64,000 nt of DNA from Mikania micrantha. Taxonomy: Eukaryota > Streptophyta > Magnoliopsida > Asterales > Asteraceae. The DNA lies in NCBI GenBank assembly GCA_009363875.1, contig CM018690.1:6064788-6128787 (forward strand), in the 5' to 3' direction. The notes under the pieces were generated by a model. That model did no database searches, had not been told where the DNA came from, and was given only the letters and a program-made list of their open reading frames with translations. Below are positions 33,525-45,422 of the stretch, in pieces. The translations under genes were made by a program, and so were the position numbers. The first letter of the stretch is position 1, and each line of letters begins with the position of its first letter.

Positions 33525-36500
33525 ATGCCGCCACGCCGTCACAACGGAGACGATACGAACTCAGAGGATGCTAACGGTAATGCCAACTCCGGCATACAAG
33601 AGTTAGCAAACCTTATTTCTGGATTGGTGAATCAACTGACTCAAGCCAATCAGAACATCAATCAACACCGAGGTGGTGCAAACCTTCCAACTTGCACATT
33701 CAAACACTTCAACTCCTGTAATCCACAGAAGTTTACGGGTTCTGAAACTACCACTGGTCTGCTGCAGTGGTTCCAGAGAATGGAGAACACTTTCATCAAC
33801 AGCGATTGCCCTGAGAACCTGAAAGTTCATTATGCCACTAGTGTTTTCCAAAAGAGAGCACTGACTTGGTGGAATGGGGAAAAGAGAACTATGGGAGTTG
33901 ATGCTGCCTTAGCGCTAACATGGAAAGAGGTCAAGGACCTGATGACCACTGAATTTTGTCCTAGCAGTGAGATGAGGAAGCTTGAGACTGAGTTCTGGGA
34001 ACTCAAGCAGGACAGTGGGGAGAATGTAATCTACAATACTCAGTTCCATGAGTATAGCCTGCTAGTGCTTCATCTTGTGACACCTTTGAAGAGAGCCATA
34101 GAGAAGTATATCAGCGGGTTGCCGATGCAGATTCAGGATACTGTCTACAGAAGCAACCCCAAAACACTTGAGGCTGCTATTCGCTTATCTGCCACACTGA
34201 CTGATAACCATGTCAAAGCTGGAACACTCACAAGGAAAGGGACGAAGAAAACTGAGGGGAAATCTACTGCAAAAGAAACAAAGACTGATGTCAAGATTGA
34301 AGCTGCTAGTTCTTCTAAAAGCAGCAACAAAAAGAGAAAGACCAGAAATTTTGTGGTCACTGCTCCTGCTGCTAAATCCACGCAGCAATCATCCAACAAC
34401 ACCACTGCAAGGAATTATATTGGGAATACTCCCCAGTGTAATACTTGTAGATATCATCACTTGCCTAACGTGCCTTGTCGCGTCTGCAACAACTGTGGCA
34501 AGTTTGGCCATTTTGCTAATGTTTGCCGGAGTGCACAGCAAACACAAAGGATGCAACCTGCTCCGCTTGCATTGCCCGCTCCGCAAGCTCAACCGATACA
34601 AGCTGCACCTGTTCGCCAGGTACCTGCACAGGCCAGATCCTGTTATGAATGCGGCGAAGTGGGTCACTTCAGAAATCAATGCCCAAAGTAGGCCGGGAAC
34701 AATCAAAGGGTGGCAAGAGGCCGTGCGTTCCAACTGAATGCTCCAGCTGCTCAAGCCAACCAAGATGTGGTCAACGGTACATTTCTGATCAACAACTCTT
34801 ATGCATCTGTCTTATTTGATTCTGGTGCCGATAGGAGTTTTGTTTCATATGATTTTGAATGCATGCTTGATAGAACACGTACATACCTAGATAAACCGTT
34901 TAACGTGGAGGTGGCTGACGGAAACACTATTGATATTGACACTGTTATTATTGGATGTACTATGAAATTAAGTGATCATGTTTTCCCAATTGATCTCATA
35001 CCTATGCATCTTGGTAGCTTCGATGTTATCATAGGCATGGATTGGTTAGCCACCCACGAAGCGGAGATTGTTTGCCATGAGAAATACATTCGTATTCCTT
35101 TACCTTCGGGTGAAATCTTAAGAGTTTTTGGAGAAACTTCTAGTAAAGCTCTTCAGCTGATGTCTTGCACTAAAGCACACAAGTACCTTAGGAAGAAATG
35201 TATAGCATTCTTAGCGCACATTGTGGAGAAGAAAGAGAAAGGAAAGAGCATTGAGGATGTTCCCGTAATCAGAGATTTTCCTGAAGTATTTCCAGATGAT
35301 TTGTCGGGTCTTCCACCGGAACGTCAAGTAGAGTTTCGCATTGACTTAGTACCTGGTGCGAACCCTGTCGCCAAAGCTCCCTATAGACTTGCGCCTTCAG
35401 AGTTGCAAGAACTGGCGAGCCAGCTACAGGAACTTACTGACAAAGGATTTATTCTCCCGAGCCATTCGCCATGGGGTGCACCGGTCCTGTTTGTCAAGAA
35501 GAAGGACGGGTCATTCCGAATGTGCATCGATTATCGCGAATTGAACAAACTCACAATTAAGAATCGATATCCACTGCCGTGTACCGATGATCTCTTCGAT
35601 CACCTACAAGGCTCGGCTTGGTTTTCAAAGATCGATCTTAGGTCTGGGTATCATTAGCTTCGCGTACATGATGATGATATTCCCAAGACAGCTTTCAGAA
35701 CGAGATATGGCCATTATGAATTTCTGGTAATGCCTTTCGGTCTTACCAATGCACCGGCAGTTTTCATGGACCTTATGAACCGTGTTTGCAGGCCATACTT
35801 GGATAAATTTGTGATTGTATTCATTGATGATATTCTGGTATATTCTAAGAGCAAAGCAGAACACGAACAACACCTTAAGTTGATTTTGGAGGTCTTGAGA
35901 AAAGAACAATTGTATGCCAAATTCTCTAAATGTGAATTTTGGCTTAAGGAAGTTCAGTTCTTGGGACACATAGTCAATGAAAATGATGTTCACGTGGATC
36001 CTGCGAAGATTGATGCGGTGAAGAATTGGAGTACACCGAAGACACCGACGGAAATTCGATATTTTCTCGGACTTGCCGGTTACTATCGGCGGTTCATTTC
36101 GAATTTCTCCAGGATTGCTGTCCCTCTCACTTCTTTGACTCAGAAGAATAAGCCCTATGAGTGGGGACCAAAGCAAGAAGAGGCATTTCAGACTTTAAAG
36201 CAGAAACTTTGTGATGCTCCTGTCTTGACACTGCCTAATGGAAATGATGATTTTGTGGTCTATTGTGATGCATCCAACCTAGGTCTCGGTTGTGTTCTCA
36301 TGCAACGGGGAAAGGTTGTGGCCTATGCATCAAGACAGCTGAAAATTCACGAGAAGAACTACACCACACACGACTTGGAACTTGGGCAGTCGTGTTTGCC
36401 TTGAAGATATGGAGACATTATCTTTATGGTACTAAGTGTGTGGTGTTCACTGATCATAAAAGCTTACAGCATATTCTCAATCAAAAGGAACTTCATATGA

Positions 36501-37077
36501 GACAACGGAGATGGGTTGAACTGTTAAACGATTATGACTGTGAAATTCGCTACCATCCTGGTAAAGCGAATCTAGTAGCAGATGCGCTTAGTCGCAAAAG
36601 TCAAGTTCAGATTCATAGTGTTCGAGTTCACACTAATCTCCGTAATGATGTTCTCACGGCCCAACAACACTCACTGGCTCAAGATAACTTGAAAAATGAG
36701 ATGCCTTGCGGGGTTGAGATATTATTGGAAACTAAGGATGATGGTTTGATGTATTATCTGAATCGGTTGTGGATACCGAACAGGGGTGATCTTAGGATGG
36801 TGATTATGAATGAAGCTCATAAGTCTCGTTACTTAATCCATCCGGGTTCTGATAAGATGTATCAAGACTTTAGGGACTTGTACTGGTGGCCTGGAATGAA
36901 GAAGGATATTGCTGAGTAAGTGTGTAAGTGCCTTAACTATGCCAAAGTCAAGGCAGAACACCAGCGACCTTCAAAGTACGTTGGGAATCGAAGCGGGGTC
37001 CAGAATTCACCTGGGAGCGGGAAGATCAGATGAAGATTAAGTACCCACATTTATTTGCTACGGTCACTCCAAGTTGA
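33525..37077 (+). pseudogene. gag-pol of C: three stops, one frameshift, ~1-kb integrase deletion
   Basis: Starts MPPRRHNGDD at 33525, like B. Gag and both zinc knuckles are intact up to a TAG at 34689-34691, where B has Leu. The frame continues through a protease with FDSGADRSFVS to a TAG at 35655-35657 (Q to stop after LRSGYH). Reverse transcriptase with the FIDD box lies near 35820. One base is missing near 36385 (GAACTTGGG where B has GAACTTGGCG), shifting the RNase H frame. Another stop is at 36917-36919 (TAT to TAA) in the integrase zinc domain. At about 36972 the sequence jumps to the extreme C-terminus. Compared with B, about 1.0 kb (B 26496-27497) is gone, including the whole integrase catalytic core. 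Two bases (TC) of microhomology sit at the junction. The stop codon of the polyprotein is at 37075-37077. Confidence 0.92.
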
Positions 37078-37111
37078 ATTTCGGTACGAAATTCCCTTAA
37101 CTAGGGGAGAC

Positions 37112-38279
37112 TGTAACATCACTGTACTTCAGGTCGTCCGTACGTCTGTACGATTGTACTGTTACGACCTGATATAATAATTATTAATGAAAATGAATTA
37201 TTGGATGCATTGTTTAATGATTATCACTGTTACTGGTATACATGCTTAGAACATATTATTATACGCGTAAACCATGGGAAGTTTAGTTGTAACTCAACTA
37301 AACAGAACCAGGGAGTTTATCGCAGATGCTTACACGGATTATGGATCATTGGTTGAAATGGAAAGGACTGTAGAGTTGGTTATGTTTTGGGTGCTAAACA
37401 TAGTCAAGGACACATGGTCATGGTTTATCGAAATAGCGGTGGGACGGTGTAGGGGAGGTTGCGATCTACCTCTGCATATGCCTTATACATATGCATATTT
37501 CGGTCTATCATGGATGTGTCAGTGACTTGGTTTAGTGGATTTTGGATTGGGAATTATAATATTCAAGCTAATAAAATAATGAAAGCATTATTGTGAATTT
37601 GTACGCGATGGTGAGGTTACGAATACAATTTAAACACGAATATTAATACGGAAATATTAACTTAATAAATGTATTCGCGTGGGTGACAATTCACACGAAT
37701 ATAATTATTAAGAATAATATTTTCAAACGATATTCCATAAATAGGAAATCGAATCGAAATACGATACGAGCGTTGGATTCGCAAAGGTGACGATCTTTAC
37801 GAATACGTACGTAAGTAACGCGTTTCGATGAGATAACAAAATGATATCAAACGATATTAAATTAATAAATGAAAACTTAAAACGTTTATTTGGAATCACA
37901 ACCTAGATTAAATCCGAATGAATTGATTATTTAAATAAATAATTTAAGGACGATGAAACGGAACTATTTTACTAAACCATTTTATTTGAAATCGTATTAT
38001 GAGAAAATATTAACTAAAATCATGTTATTGAAATGAAATGTATTTGTTTTAAATGGTTATTGTTTAAATATAAAATACGAGAAAAACCGAGCATTTATTT
38101 TCGTTAATCGCGATAAAAACGATACCGAGCACGCGGGGGACAATACGCGATACAAGGAGAAGGTTCTCTTCTTCTTCCTCATTCACCAACACATCTCTCT
38201 CTCTAAAACACACACCACTCATCTCTCTACCTTCTCTCTAGCCTACCGTCTTCATTTCTAATCGGATTCATGAGATCTT
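37112..38279 (+). repeat. 3' LTR of C, first part
   Basis: Starts after the polypurine tract (CTAGGGGAGAC) at 37112. It is cut at the ATCTT duplication (38275-38279) by element D and resumes at 55477. It contains a copy of the structured hairpin module (37419-37513) and a mutated TATA box. Confidence 0.93.
37419..37513 (+). other. structured hairpin module, copy in the 3' LTR of C
   Basis: Counterpart of 16910-17003. The arms are unchanged, and the core reads GCATATGCCTTATA (one C to T). Confidence 0.65.
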
Positions 38280-38329
38280 TGTGACAATCCGACTTTTCGG
38301 ATTAACCTTGTTAACTGAAAATAGTGAGA

Positions 38330-38600
38330 TCACAGGCCCAACAAGACAAGTTAGGCCCAATTGAATATAAGATAAGCCCAATCACAAACCTGAGGCCCAA
38401 AGGAGGCCCAATTACAAATCCAAGGCCCAAGATAGGCCCAATAGTATTTTATGAGACTCAAGTGGACAGAAGTTAGGCCCAATAAGGCCAAGTTAGGCCC
38501 AATGAAACCAAGGTAGGCCCAATAAGCCCAAAGTAGGCCCAATGGTATTTATGAGGCCCAATTGGAGTAATCGAGCCCAATAATAGTTCAATTGTCCCGA
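38330..38600 (+). promoter_or_regulatory. GGCCCAA (site II-like) motif array in the U3 of D
   Basis: About a dozen exact GGCCCAA words and three or four AGCCCAA variants lie in 270 bp near the LTR start. GGCCCA is the plant site II/TCP-type and Up1-type promoter element. The same array is repeated at 45475-45745 and 52615-52885. A regulatory function is inferred. Confidence 0.6.
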
Positions 38601-39971
38601 TTGGTGACAATTTGGGATTTTTGGTGAAACTTTGTAAATCGAATTGTTATGAAATAGATCAAAATCAAAACCAAAGGTTTGGAATCAAATAAAAATCGAT
38701 CCCAAAGTGCTAATTTGCAAGGATTAAACTTGTAAATGGTGTTAATTATCAATTTTGACTTTGAGAGTCAAAAATTCGGCCAATGGGTTAATGAAATTCG
38801 AAATTTCTTAAATATGTGAATTGTAACCGAATTGAGATATCATAATCATCACAATTATGATTAGTAACAGTTTTTGAGTGTTATTGATACATTGATTAGC
38901 CAAATTAAGTCACAAAGGAATTAGAAGGTTGTAACCGTCCCTAACTCGCATTCAAATGTGTACAAAACGAGAGTCATTTGCACAATTTCACTTTCCTAAA
39001 CACTAGTCGGCATCCTCTGAAGAAGTTTCAAGCTGCAATTTAATCGTGGAAGCTCTATATTGAAGAATACAATATTGGGTCGGCCGAAGTTCAAGCAAGA
39101 AGAGGGTTTTAACAATTCGACATCAAACCACGTAAGTTTTCACTTCTACATCTTCTGAAACCACCGAATAAGAATATCCCTAATCTAATTTCATCTAAGT
39201 ATTTCGAATTATAAGGGTCCGAGTTCTAGGGTTCTTAACAAAATCGGTTTTGGGGGTTCCTTGTTTAATCAGTGTAATAGTTGAAATAGATCACATGGGT
39301 AGTTTCAGAAATAGCCGACTAAGATTTATCCTAAATCAATTTCGACTGATAACATCGAATTATAGGAGTTCAAGAACTAGGGTTCATCTTTGAAACGGTT
39401 TTGGGGGTTTCGATTAAAATAGGTTTAAAAGTCAAATTGAATGATGCTGGTAGTTTCAGAAGGTCTCGAATAAGGATACCCCTAAGTTAATTTGATCAAA
39501 CATCAGGAAATTGTATGATTTTGAATCTAGGGTTCTTGAACTAGAACGAACTTGGGGTTTTTGATTCAAAGGTGTTTATTGATTGAAATTAGTCATACAG
39601 ACGGGTTCGAAATTTCTTAATAAATGAAAACCCTATGGATTGAAAGTCTAAAATAGTCGAATTGGATGAATTTGAATTAAGAGTTTGGAATTAAGGTTCG
39701 AATGTGATTTGGATCGATTTAAACGGGTTGATGATATCAAGTTTCAAATTAAAATCACTCTTGAATCCAATCTGGATAATGGATCAAAAGCCCTATGATA
39801 GTGGGCTTGATTTGGGTTTGGATCGGGCCCAATTAGAAACAAATTGGTTCGGGTAATGATAAACAAGGGGGATTCGATCCATTGAAGATTAAAACAATTA
39901 GGAATCAAGATCCAACAATGAAATATGTAGCAGATCAATTGGTTTGGGCTTAGGCGTGGAGTCCGGGAGGT

Positions 39972-39989
39972 CACAGGTTCGAACCTGTG
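39972..39989 (+). other. B-box/T-arm-like palindrome in the LTRs of D
   Basis: CACAGGTTCGAACCTGTG is a perfect palindrome containing the RNA polymerase III B-box GGTTCGAACC, preceded by a GGCTTAGGCGTGGAGTC A-box-like segment. Other copies are at 47115-47132 and 54257-54274. It is not a complete tRNA. Confidence 0.6.
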
Positions 39990-40307
39990 CCTCACTGGGT
40001 TTTGAGTTTTGAACAAATTTTTGGTATTTTAAGCATAACTTTCTCATTCGAACTCCGATTCGACTCGTTTCAGTTTTGTTAGAACCAGAATTTCATCCCG
40101 AACATATTTGAATAATAAAATTCACATTTTTGATCGAAAACGTAATCGTGTATAATTACGTTTATTTAAATAGAATCGTATATGATTTTATTTAAACGAT
40201 TTTAAAGACACGCGTATATGCGTATGCACATTCTTAACACTCTAACATACGTGTGTTGACACGTATGTGATTTCAAGCACAAAACGACTATCCGAATAAC
40301 ACTACGT

Positions 40308-40351
40308 GATTTCAAGCACAAAACGACTATGCACATTCTTAACACTCTAAC
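40308..40351 (+). other. filler DNA at the LTR1/gag deletion junction of D
   Basis: This 44-bp stretch is made of two pieces copied from just upstream in the LTR: GATTTCAAGCACAAAACGAC (source about 40269) and GCACATTCTTAACACTCTAA (source about 40228). It then joins directly to the gag ATG. The same junction occurs at 47451-47494. Confidence 0.85.
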
Positions 40352-43300
40352 ATGACAGTTGCTGAGCTCAACGAGCTAATCAATAACAGGGTCGCGGAGG
40401 CTATCGCGAACTACGCTCAGACACACAATACAGGGCCACAGGGTCCGGCAGGGGGACTGGTTAACCCACAGGCATGCACGTTCAAGATGTTCTTGGACTG
40501 TAAGCCACACAATTTCAAAGGATCGGAAGGAGCCATCGGACTCCTACGATGGATTGAGAAGGCTGAATCTGTGTTTGAGATGTGCAATTGTCCTGATGAA
40601 AGCAAGGTGAAGTATGCTACAGGAACATTGGAGGGTCCAGCATTAACTTGGTGGAACTCGAATGTTCAGACCTTGGGATTGGGTGAGGCTAATGCCTTGA
40701 CCTGGAATGGATTCAAAACTTTAATGCAGGAGGAGTACTGTCCTCGTAGTGAGATGCAAAAACTAGAAGAAGAATACTGGCACCTCAAGATGGAGGGATC
40801 AAACATCGAGGAGTACACTACTCGATCTCATGAATTAGCCAGACTTCTACCTCATATGGCTACTCCAGCAAGCAAATGGATAGAGAGATACATCGGAGGA
40901 CTGGTGCCTTAAATCCAGGGGTTGGTCACTTCTGCAAATCCCACGACCATCCAACAAGCTGTTTGGTTAGCGCACCAACTGACTGATCAGGCAGTGCTAC
41001 AAGGGACTCTGCCTAAACGAACCTCATCTACAAAGGTAGGTGACCACAAGAGGAAGTGGGAAAGCAACTCCAGGAACTTCAACCAACAACCGTTTCAGCA
41101 GAACCGGAAACAAGACTCAAACAAGTCTTATCACAACTCAAATAGTGTTCAACAATCATCATCGTCAGGGGGTTATATTGGTAAACACCCAAAGTGCAAC
41201 AGGTGTGGGTTTCATCATACAGGTAATCAGTGTGATAGAGCTAAGTGTCAAAGGTGCGGTAAGATTGGGCATGCGGCTAAGGATTGTCGCGGGGAGCTAC
41301 AAAACAATCACAATAATCACAATAACAATCAGAACAATGCACAGAAGGGTTGTTTTGAGTGTGGTAAAATAGGGCACTTTAAGAAGGATTGCCCACAACT
41401 CAAGAAAGGTGGGGATAATAATGCAAATGGCAATGGCAACGGCAATGGTAACGGTAATGGCACCAATAACAACAATAACAACAACAACAACAATGGTGCT
41501 AGGGGCAGGGCGTTTGTGATTGGAGGACGTCAAGCACGGGAGGATCCTAACATTGTTACGGGTACGTTCCTCTTAAATAATCACTATGCCTCTACGTTAT
41601 TTGACACTAGTGCCGATCGGAGTTTTGTATCTAGTTCACTTGCTAAGTTGCTAAATGTTAATCCCACTGCTTTAGATAGTCCATACACTGTAGAACTAGC
41701 TGATGGTAAGCTAATTGTAGTTGAACAAATCCTTAAGGGATGTATACTTGATTTGATGGGTCAGACATTGGAAATTGACCTTATGCCTATTGCTTTAGGT
41801 AGTTTTGATGTAGTCATTGGCATGGACTGGTTGTCCAAACACCAGGCTGAAATCGTATGCCATGAAAAGATTGTTCGCATACCTCTTCCGCATGGAGAGA
41901 CGTTGTATGTACAAGGTGAGAAGAGCAGTACGCCACTGCGTCTCATATCTTGTATGAAAGCACATAAATGTCTGCGTAAAGGTCATACGGCAGTTATAGC
42001 ACTGATAACTGAAAAGCCGGTAGCTGAGAAGAAGATTGAAGATATTCCAGTAGTTCGTGAATTTCCGGAAGTATTTCCAGAAGACTTGCCGGGATTACCG
42101 CCTATCAGACAGGTGGAATTCCGAATCGACCTTACACCAGATGCAGCACCGATAGCAAGAGCGCCTTATCGACTTGCACCATCTGAGATGCAAGAATTAT
42201 CTACACAATTGCAAGAGTTGTTGGATAAGGGTTTCATACGACCTAGTTTTTCACCGTGGGGAGCTCCAGTCTTATTTGTCAAGAAAAAGGACGGGACTTT
42301 CCGTATGTGTATCGATTACCGAGAGTTGAACAAGGTTACTATCAAAAACCGGTATCCGTTACCCCGAATTGACGATCTGTTCGATCAGTTGCAAGGTTCG
42401 AGCTACTACTCGAAGATCGATCTCAGATCGGGTTATCATCAACTAAGAGTTCAAGAAGAAGATATTCCAAAGACAGCATTCAGGACGCGCTATGGCCATT
42501 ATGAATTCTTGGTCATGCCATTTGGGTTGACAAACGCTCCAGCTGTATTCATGGATCTCATGAATCGTGTTTGTAAACCTTATCTCGATAAGTTTGTCAT
42601 TGTTTTCATTGATGACATTCTCATCTATTCTCAGACTGAGGAGGAGCACGCTGAACATCTTCGATTGCTGTTGGAATTACTGAAACAAGAACAATTGTAC
42701 GCCAAGTTCTCAAAATGTGACTTTTGGATGCGAGAAGTTCAATTCCTAGGTCATATAGTCAATGAAAAGGGCATACATGTTGATCCAGCAAAGATCGAGG
42801 CAATTAAGAATTGGGAAGCGCCAAAGACCCCTACCGAGGTACGACAATTCCTTGGTTTGGCGGGTTACTACCGACGATTCATTGAGGGATTCTCAAAGAT
42901 CGCTCAACCACTTACAGCTCTTACGCATAAGGGAACGAAGTATATCTGGACGGATAAACAGGAAGCTGCATTCCAGTTATTGAAACAGAAACTCTGCAGT
43001 GCACCGATTCTGTCCTTACCGGAAGGGACAGAAGACTTTGTGGTATATTGTGATGCATCTGCACAGGGATTGGGATGTGTGTTGATGCAATGTGATAAGG
43101 TGATTGCTTATGCTTCAAGGCAACTACGGCCACACGAAAAGAATTACACTACTCATGACTTGGAGTTAGAAGCAGTGGTTTTTGCTTTGAAGATTTGGAG
43201 GCATTATCTGTATGGAACTAAGTGTACTATTTACACTGATCATAAGAGTTTGCAACATATCTTTGATCAGAAGGAGCTTAATATGAGACAACGACGATGG

Positions 43301-44892
43301 GTTGAGTTGTTGAACGATTACGAATGCGCGATTAAGTATCACCCGGGAAAAGCTAATGTGGTAGCTGACGCTTTAAGCAGAAAAGATACTTCAACAAGAC
43401 GGGTTTGTGCACTTATGATGACGATACATACTGACTTACCTGACAAGGTACGCAGTGCTCAGCTCGAGGCCTTGAAAACAGAAAACTTAGTACAGGAATC
43501 CTTACGAGGAATGGAAACACAGTTGGATGTCAAGTCTGATGGAATTCGTTATTTCATTGATCGACTGTGGATACCTTTGTATGGAGATTTAAGGGAACTC
43601 GTGATGGATGAAGCACACAAGTCCAGGTTTCAGTCCATCCGGGATCAGACAAGATGTATCATGACTTGAAGGCACTGTATTGGTGGCCTCACATGAAAGC
43701 TGACATTGCTAAGTACGTTAGCAAATGTTTGACTTGTTCTAAAGTCAAAGTTGAATATCAGAAACCATCTGGTTTGCTGCAACAACCAGAAATACCAATG
43801 TGGAAATGGGAACAGATTTCGATGGACTTCATTACTAAGTTACCCCGTACACCGAGTGGTTGTGATACGATATGGGTGATTGTCGATCGATTAACGAAAT
43901 CTGCACACTTCTTGGCAATTAAAGAAACTGACAAAATGGAGAAACTGACTCGCATTTACATCAAGGAAGTGGTAGCACGGCATGGCGTGCCAATCTCTAT
44001 CATATCAGATCGGGATGCGCGATTTACTTCCAACTTTTGGAAGTCACTTCATAAGTCATTGGGGACTCGCTTGGATATGAGTACCGCCTATCATCCACAG
44101 ACCGACGGTCAAAGTGAACGTACGATTCACACGCTTGAGGATATGTTACGAGCTTGTGTAATTGACTTTGGTGATAGCTGGGAGAATCATTTACCGTTAG
44201 TGGAATTCTCTTACAACAATAGTTATCATACAAGTATTCAAGCAGCACCGTTTAAAGCTTTGTATGGTCGCAAATGTCGTTCACCAGTTTGCTGGGCTGA
44301 AATTGGTGACAGTCAGATAACAGGTCCTGAATTGGTACACGAGACGACAGAGAAGATAGTTCAAATCCGGAACCGTATGGCAGCGGCCCGGGATCGACAG
44401 AAGAGTTATGCTGACAAACGTCGTAAACCGTTGGAATTTCAAGTAGGAGACCGAGTTCTTCTAAAGGTATCACCTTGGAAAGGTGTGATACGATTCGGCA
44501 AGCGCGGGAAGCTTAGTCTACGTTACGTAGGACCTTTTGAGATTCTGAAAAGGATTGGTCCGGTTGCGTATCAACTCAAACTACCGGATGAACTCAGTGG
44601 AGTTCATGATGTCTTTCATGTATCGAACTTAAAGAAATGTATTTCTGACGAGACATTGATTGTACCATTGGAGGAAATACAAGTGGATGAACAATTACGA
44701 TTCATTGAAGAACCAGCAGAAATCATGGACCGGGAGGTCAAACAACTTAAGCAAAGCAAGATTCCGATAGTCAAAGTTCGATGGAATTCAAGACGTGGTC
44801 CTGAATTCACATGGGAACGGGAAGACCAAATGATGAAGAAGTATCCTCATCTGTTCAAAACAGCTACTGCTAACACTGAGAGCGCACGTTAA
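40352..44892 (+). pseudogene. gag-pol of D, copy 1: one stop, one frameshift, substituted protease site
   Basis: Starts MTVAELNELINN at 40352. It may have lost some N-terminal codons to the deletion. A TAA at 40910-40912 follows GGLVP, probably a Gln codon change. The frame then continues through two zinc knuckles (about 41236-41290, 41352-41399), a low-complexity Asn/Gly linker, and a protease reading FDTSADRSF (41600-41626). The family has D-S/T-G-A there, so the active-site Gly is replaced by Ser. Reverse transcriptase FIDD lies near 42608 and RNase H near 43046. A one-base frameshift near 43630 falls between HKSRF and the VHPGSDKMYHD segment. The integrase D, D and E are near 43826, 44010 and 44114, and the chromodomain-like end IPIVKVRWNSRRGPEFTW is near 44763. 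The stop is at 44890-44892. Confidence 0.93.
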
Positions 44893-45422
44893 ATTTCGGG
44901 ACGAAATTTCCTTCAACAAGGGGATGACGTGATGCTTCACACATCAACACTGCAAAATTCAAATTGTAAGCACAAACACCATATTCAATTGGTTTTGTTA
45001 CAAATATTTGTGCTACATTACATTTGTGCTACATTACATTTTATACATTTTATGTGCAACATTTCATATGTTAAATGTTATGGTAGTACATACATGATTA
45101 GTTACACACATTTTGCTATGTGCGGGGTTGCATAGTACAAACAGTTACAGACACTCACTATGTGTGAGGTTACACAGCACAGTATGATCAAACACAAACA
45201 GTCACAGTTAGGTGAACTAACTAGTGTACACGCAAACAGTCACATTGAACGATCACATTTAGTTGTGATGTTGCAAGCATTAGACTTTGTGTGTGAGTAC
45301 ACACAAGCACACGGAATGATCAAACCGCACTAACACGTATGATTTAAACTCGTAAGTAGTTTCCTAACTACTCCTAACATTTACTAATTTTCAGGACGAA
45401 AATTCCTTCAACAAGGGGATGA
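44893..45422 (+). other. 3' untranslated region of D with a duplicated stem-loop/polypurine block
   Basis: Two versions of the block (stem-loop, then CCTTCAACAAGGGGATGA) lie about 495 bp apart, at 44891-44927 and 45386-45422. Only the second abuts an LTR. The sequence between is AT-rich with short ACA/TGT-type repeats. The same arrangement occurs at 52036-52565. Confidence 0.8.

Larger units (their letters stand above)
38280..40307 (+). repeat. LTR1 of D, truncated at its 3' end
   Basis: Matches LTR3 (52566-54592) up to AACACTACGT and then jumps to filler sequence and gag. It differs from LTR2 and LTR3 at about 13 shared positions, for example CAATAG/CAATTG, ATCGAG/ATCAAG and ATCGTG/ATCGCG. 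Confidence 0.92.

Noticed and set aside
38351..38542. Small minus-strand protein rich in W, A, Y, L, G (also at 45494 and 52637)
   Set aside because: It is the translation of the GGCCCAA array in the D LTRs.
40922..43669. A separate 915-residue gene in D
   Set aside because: It is the continuation of the same gag-pol frame after the TAA at 40910-40912. The apparent start is only the first start-like codon after the stop.
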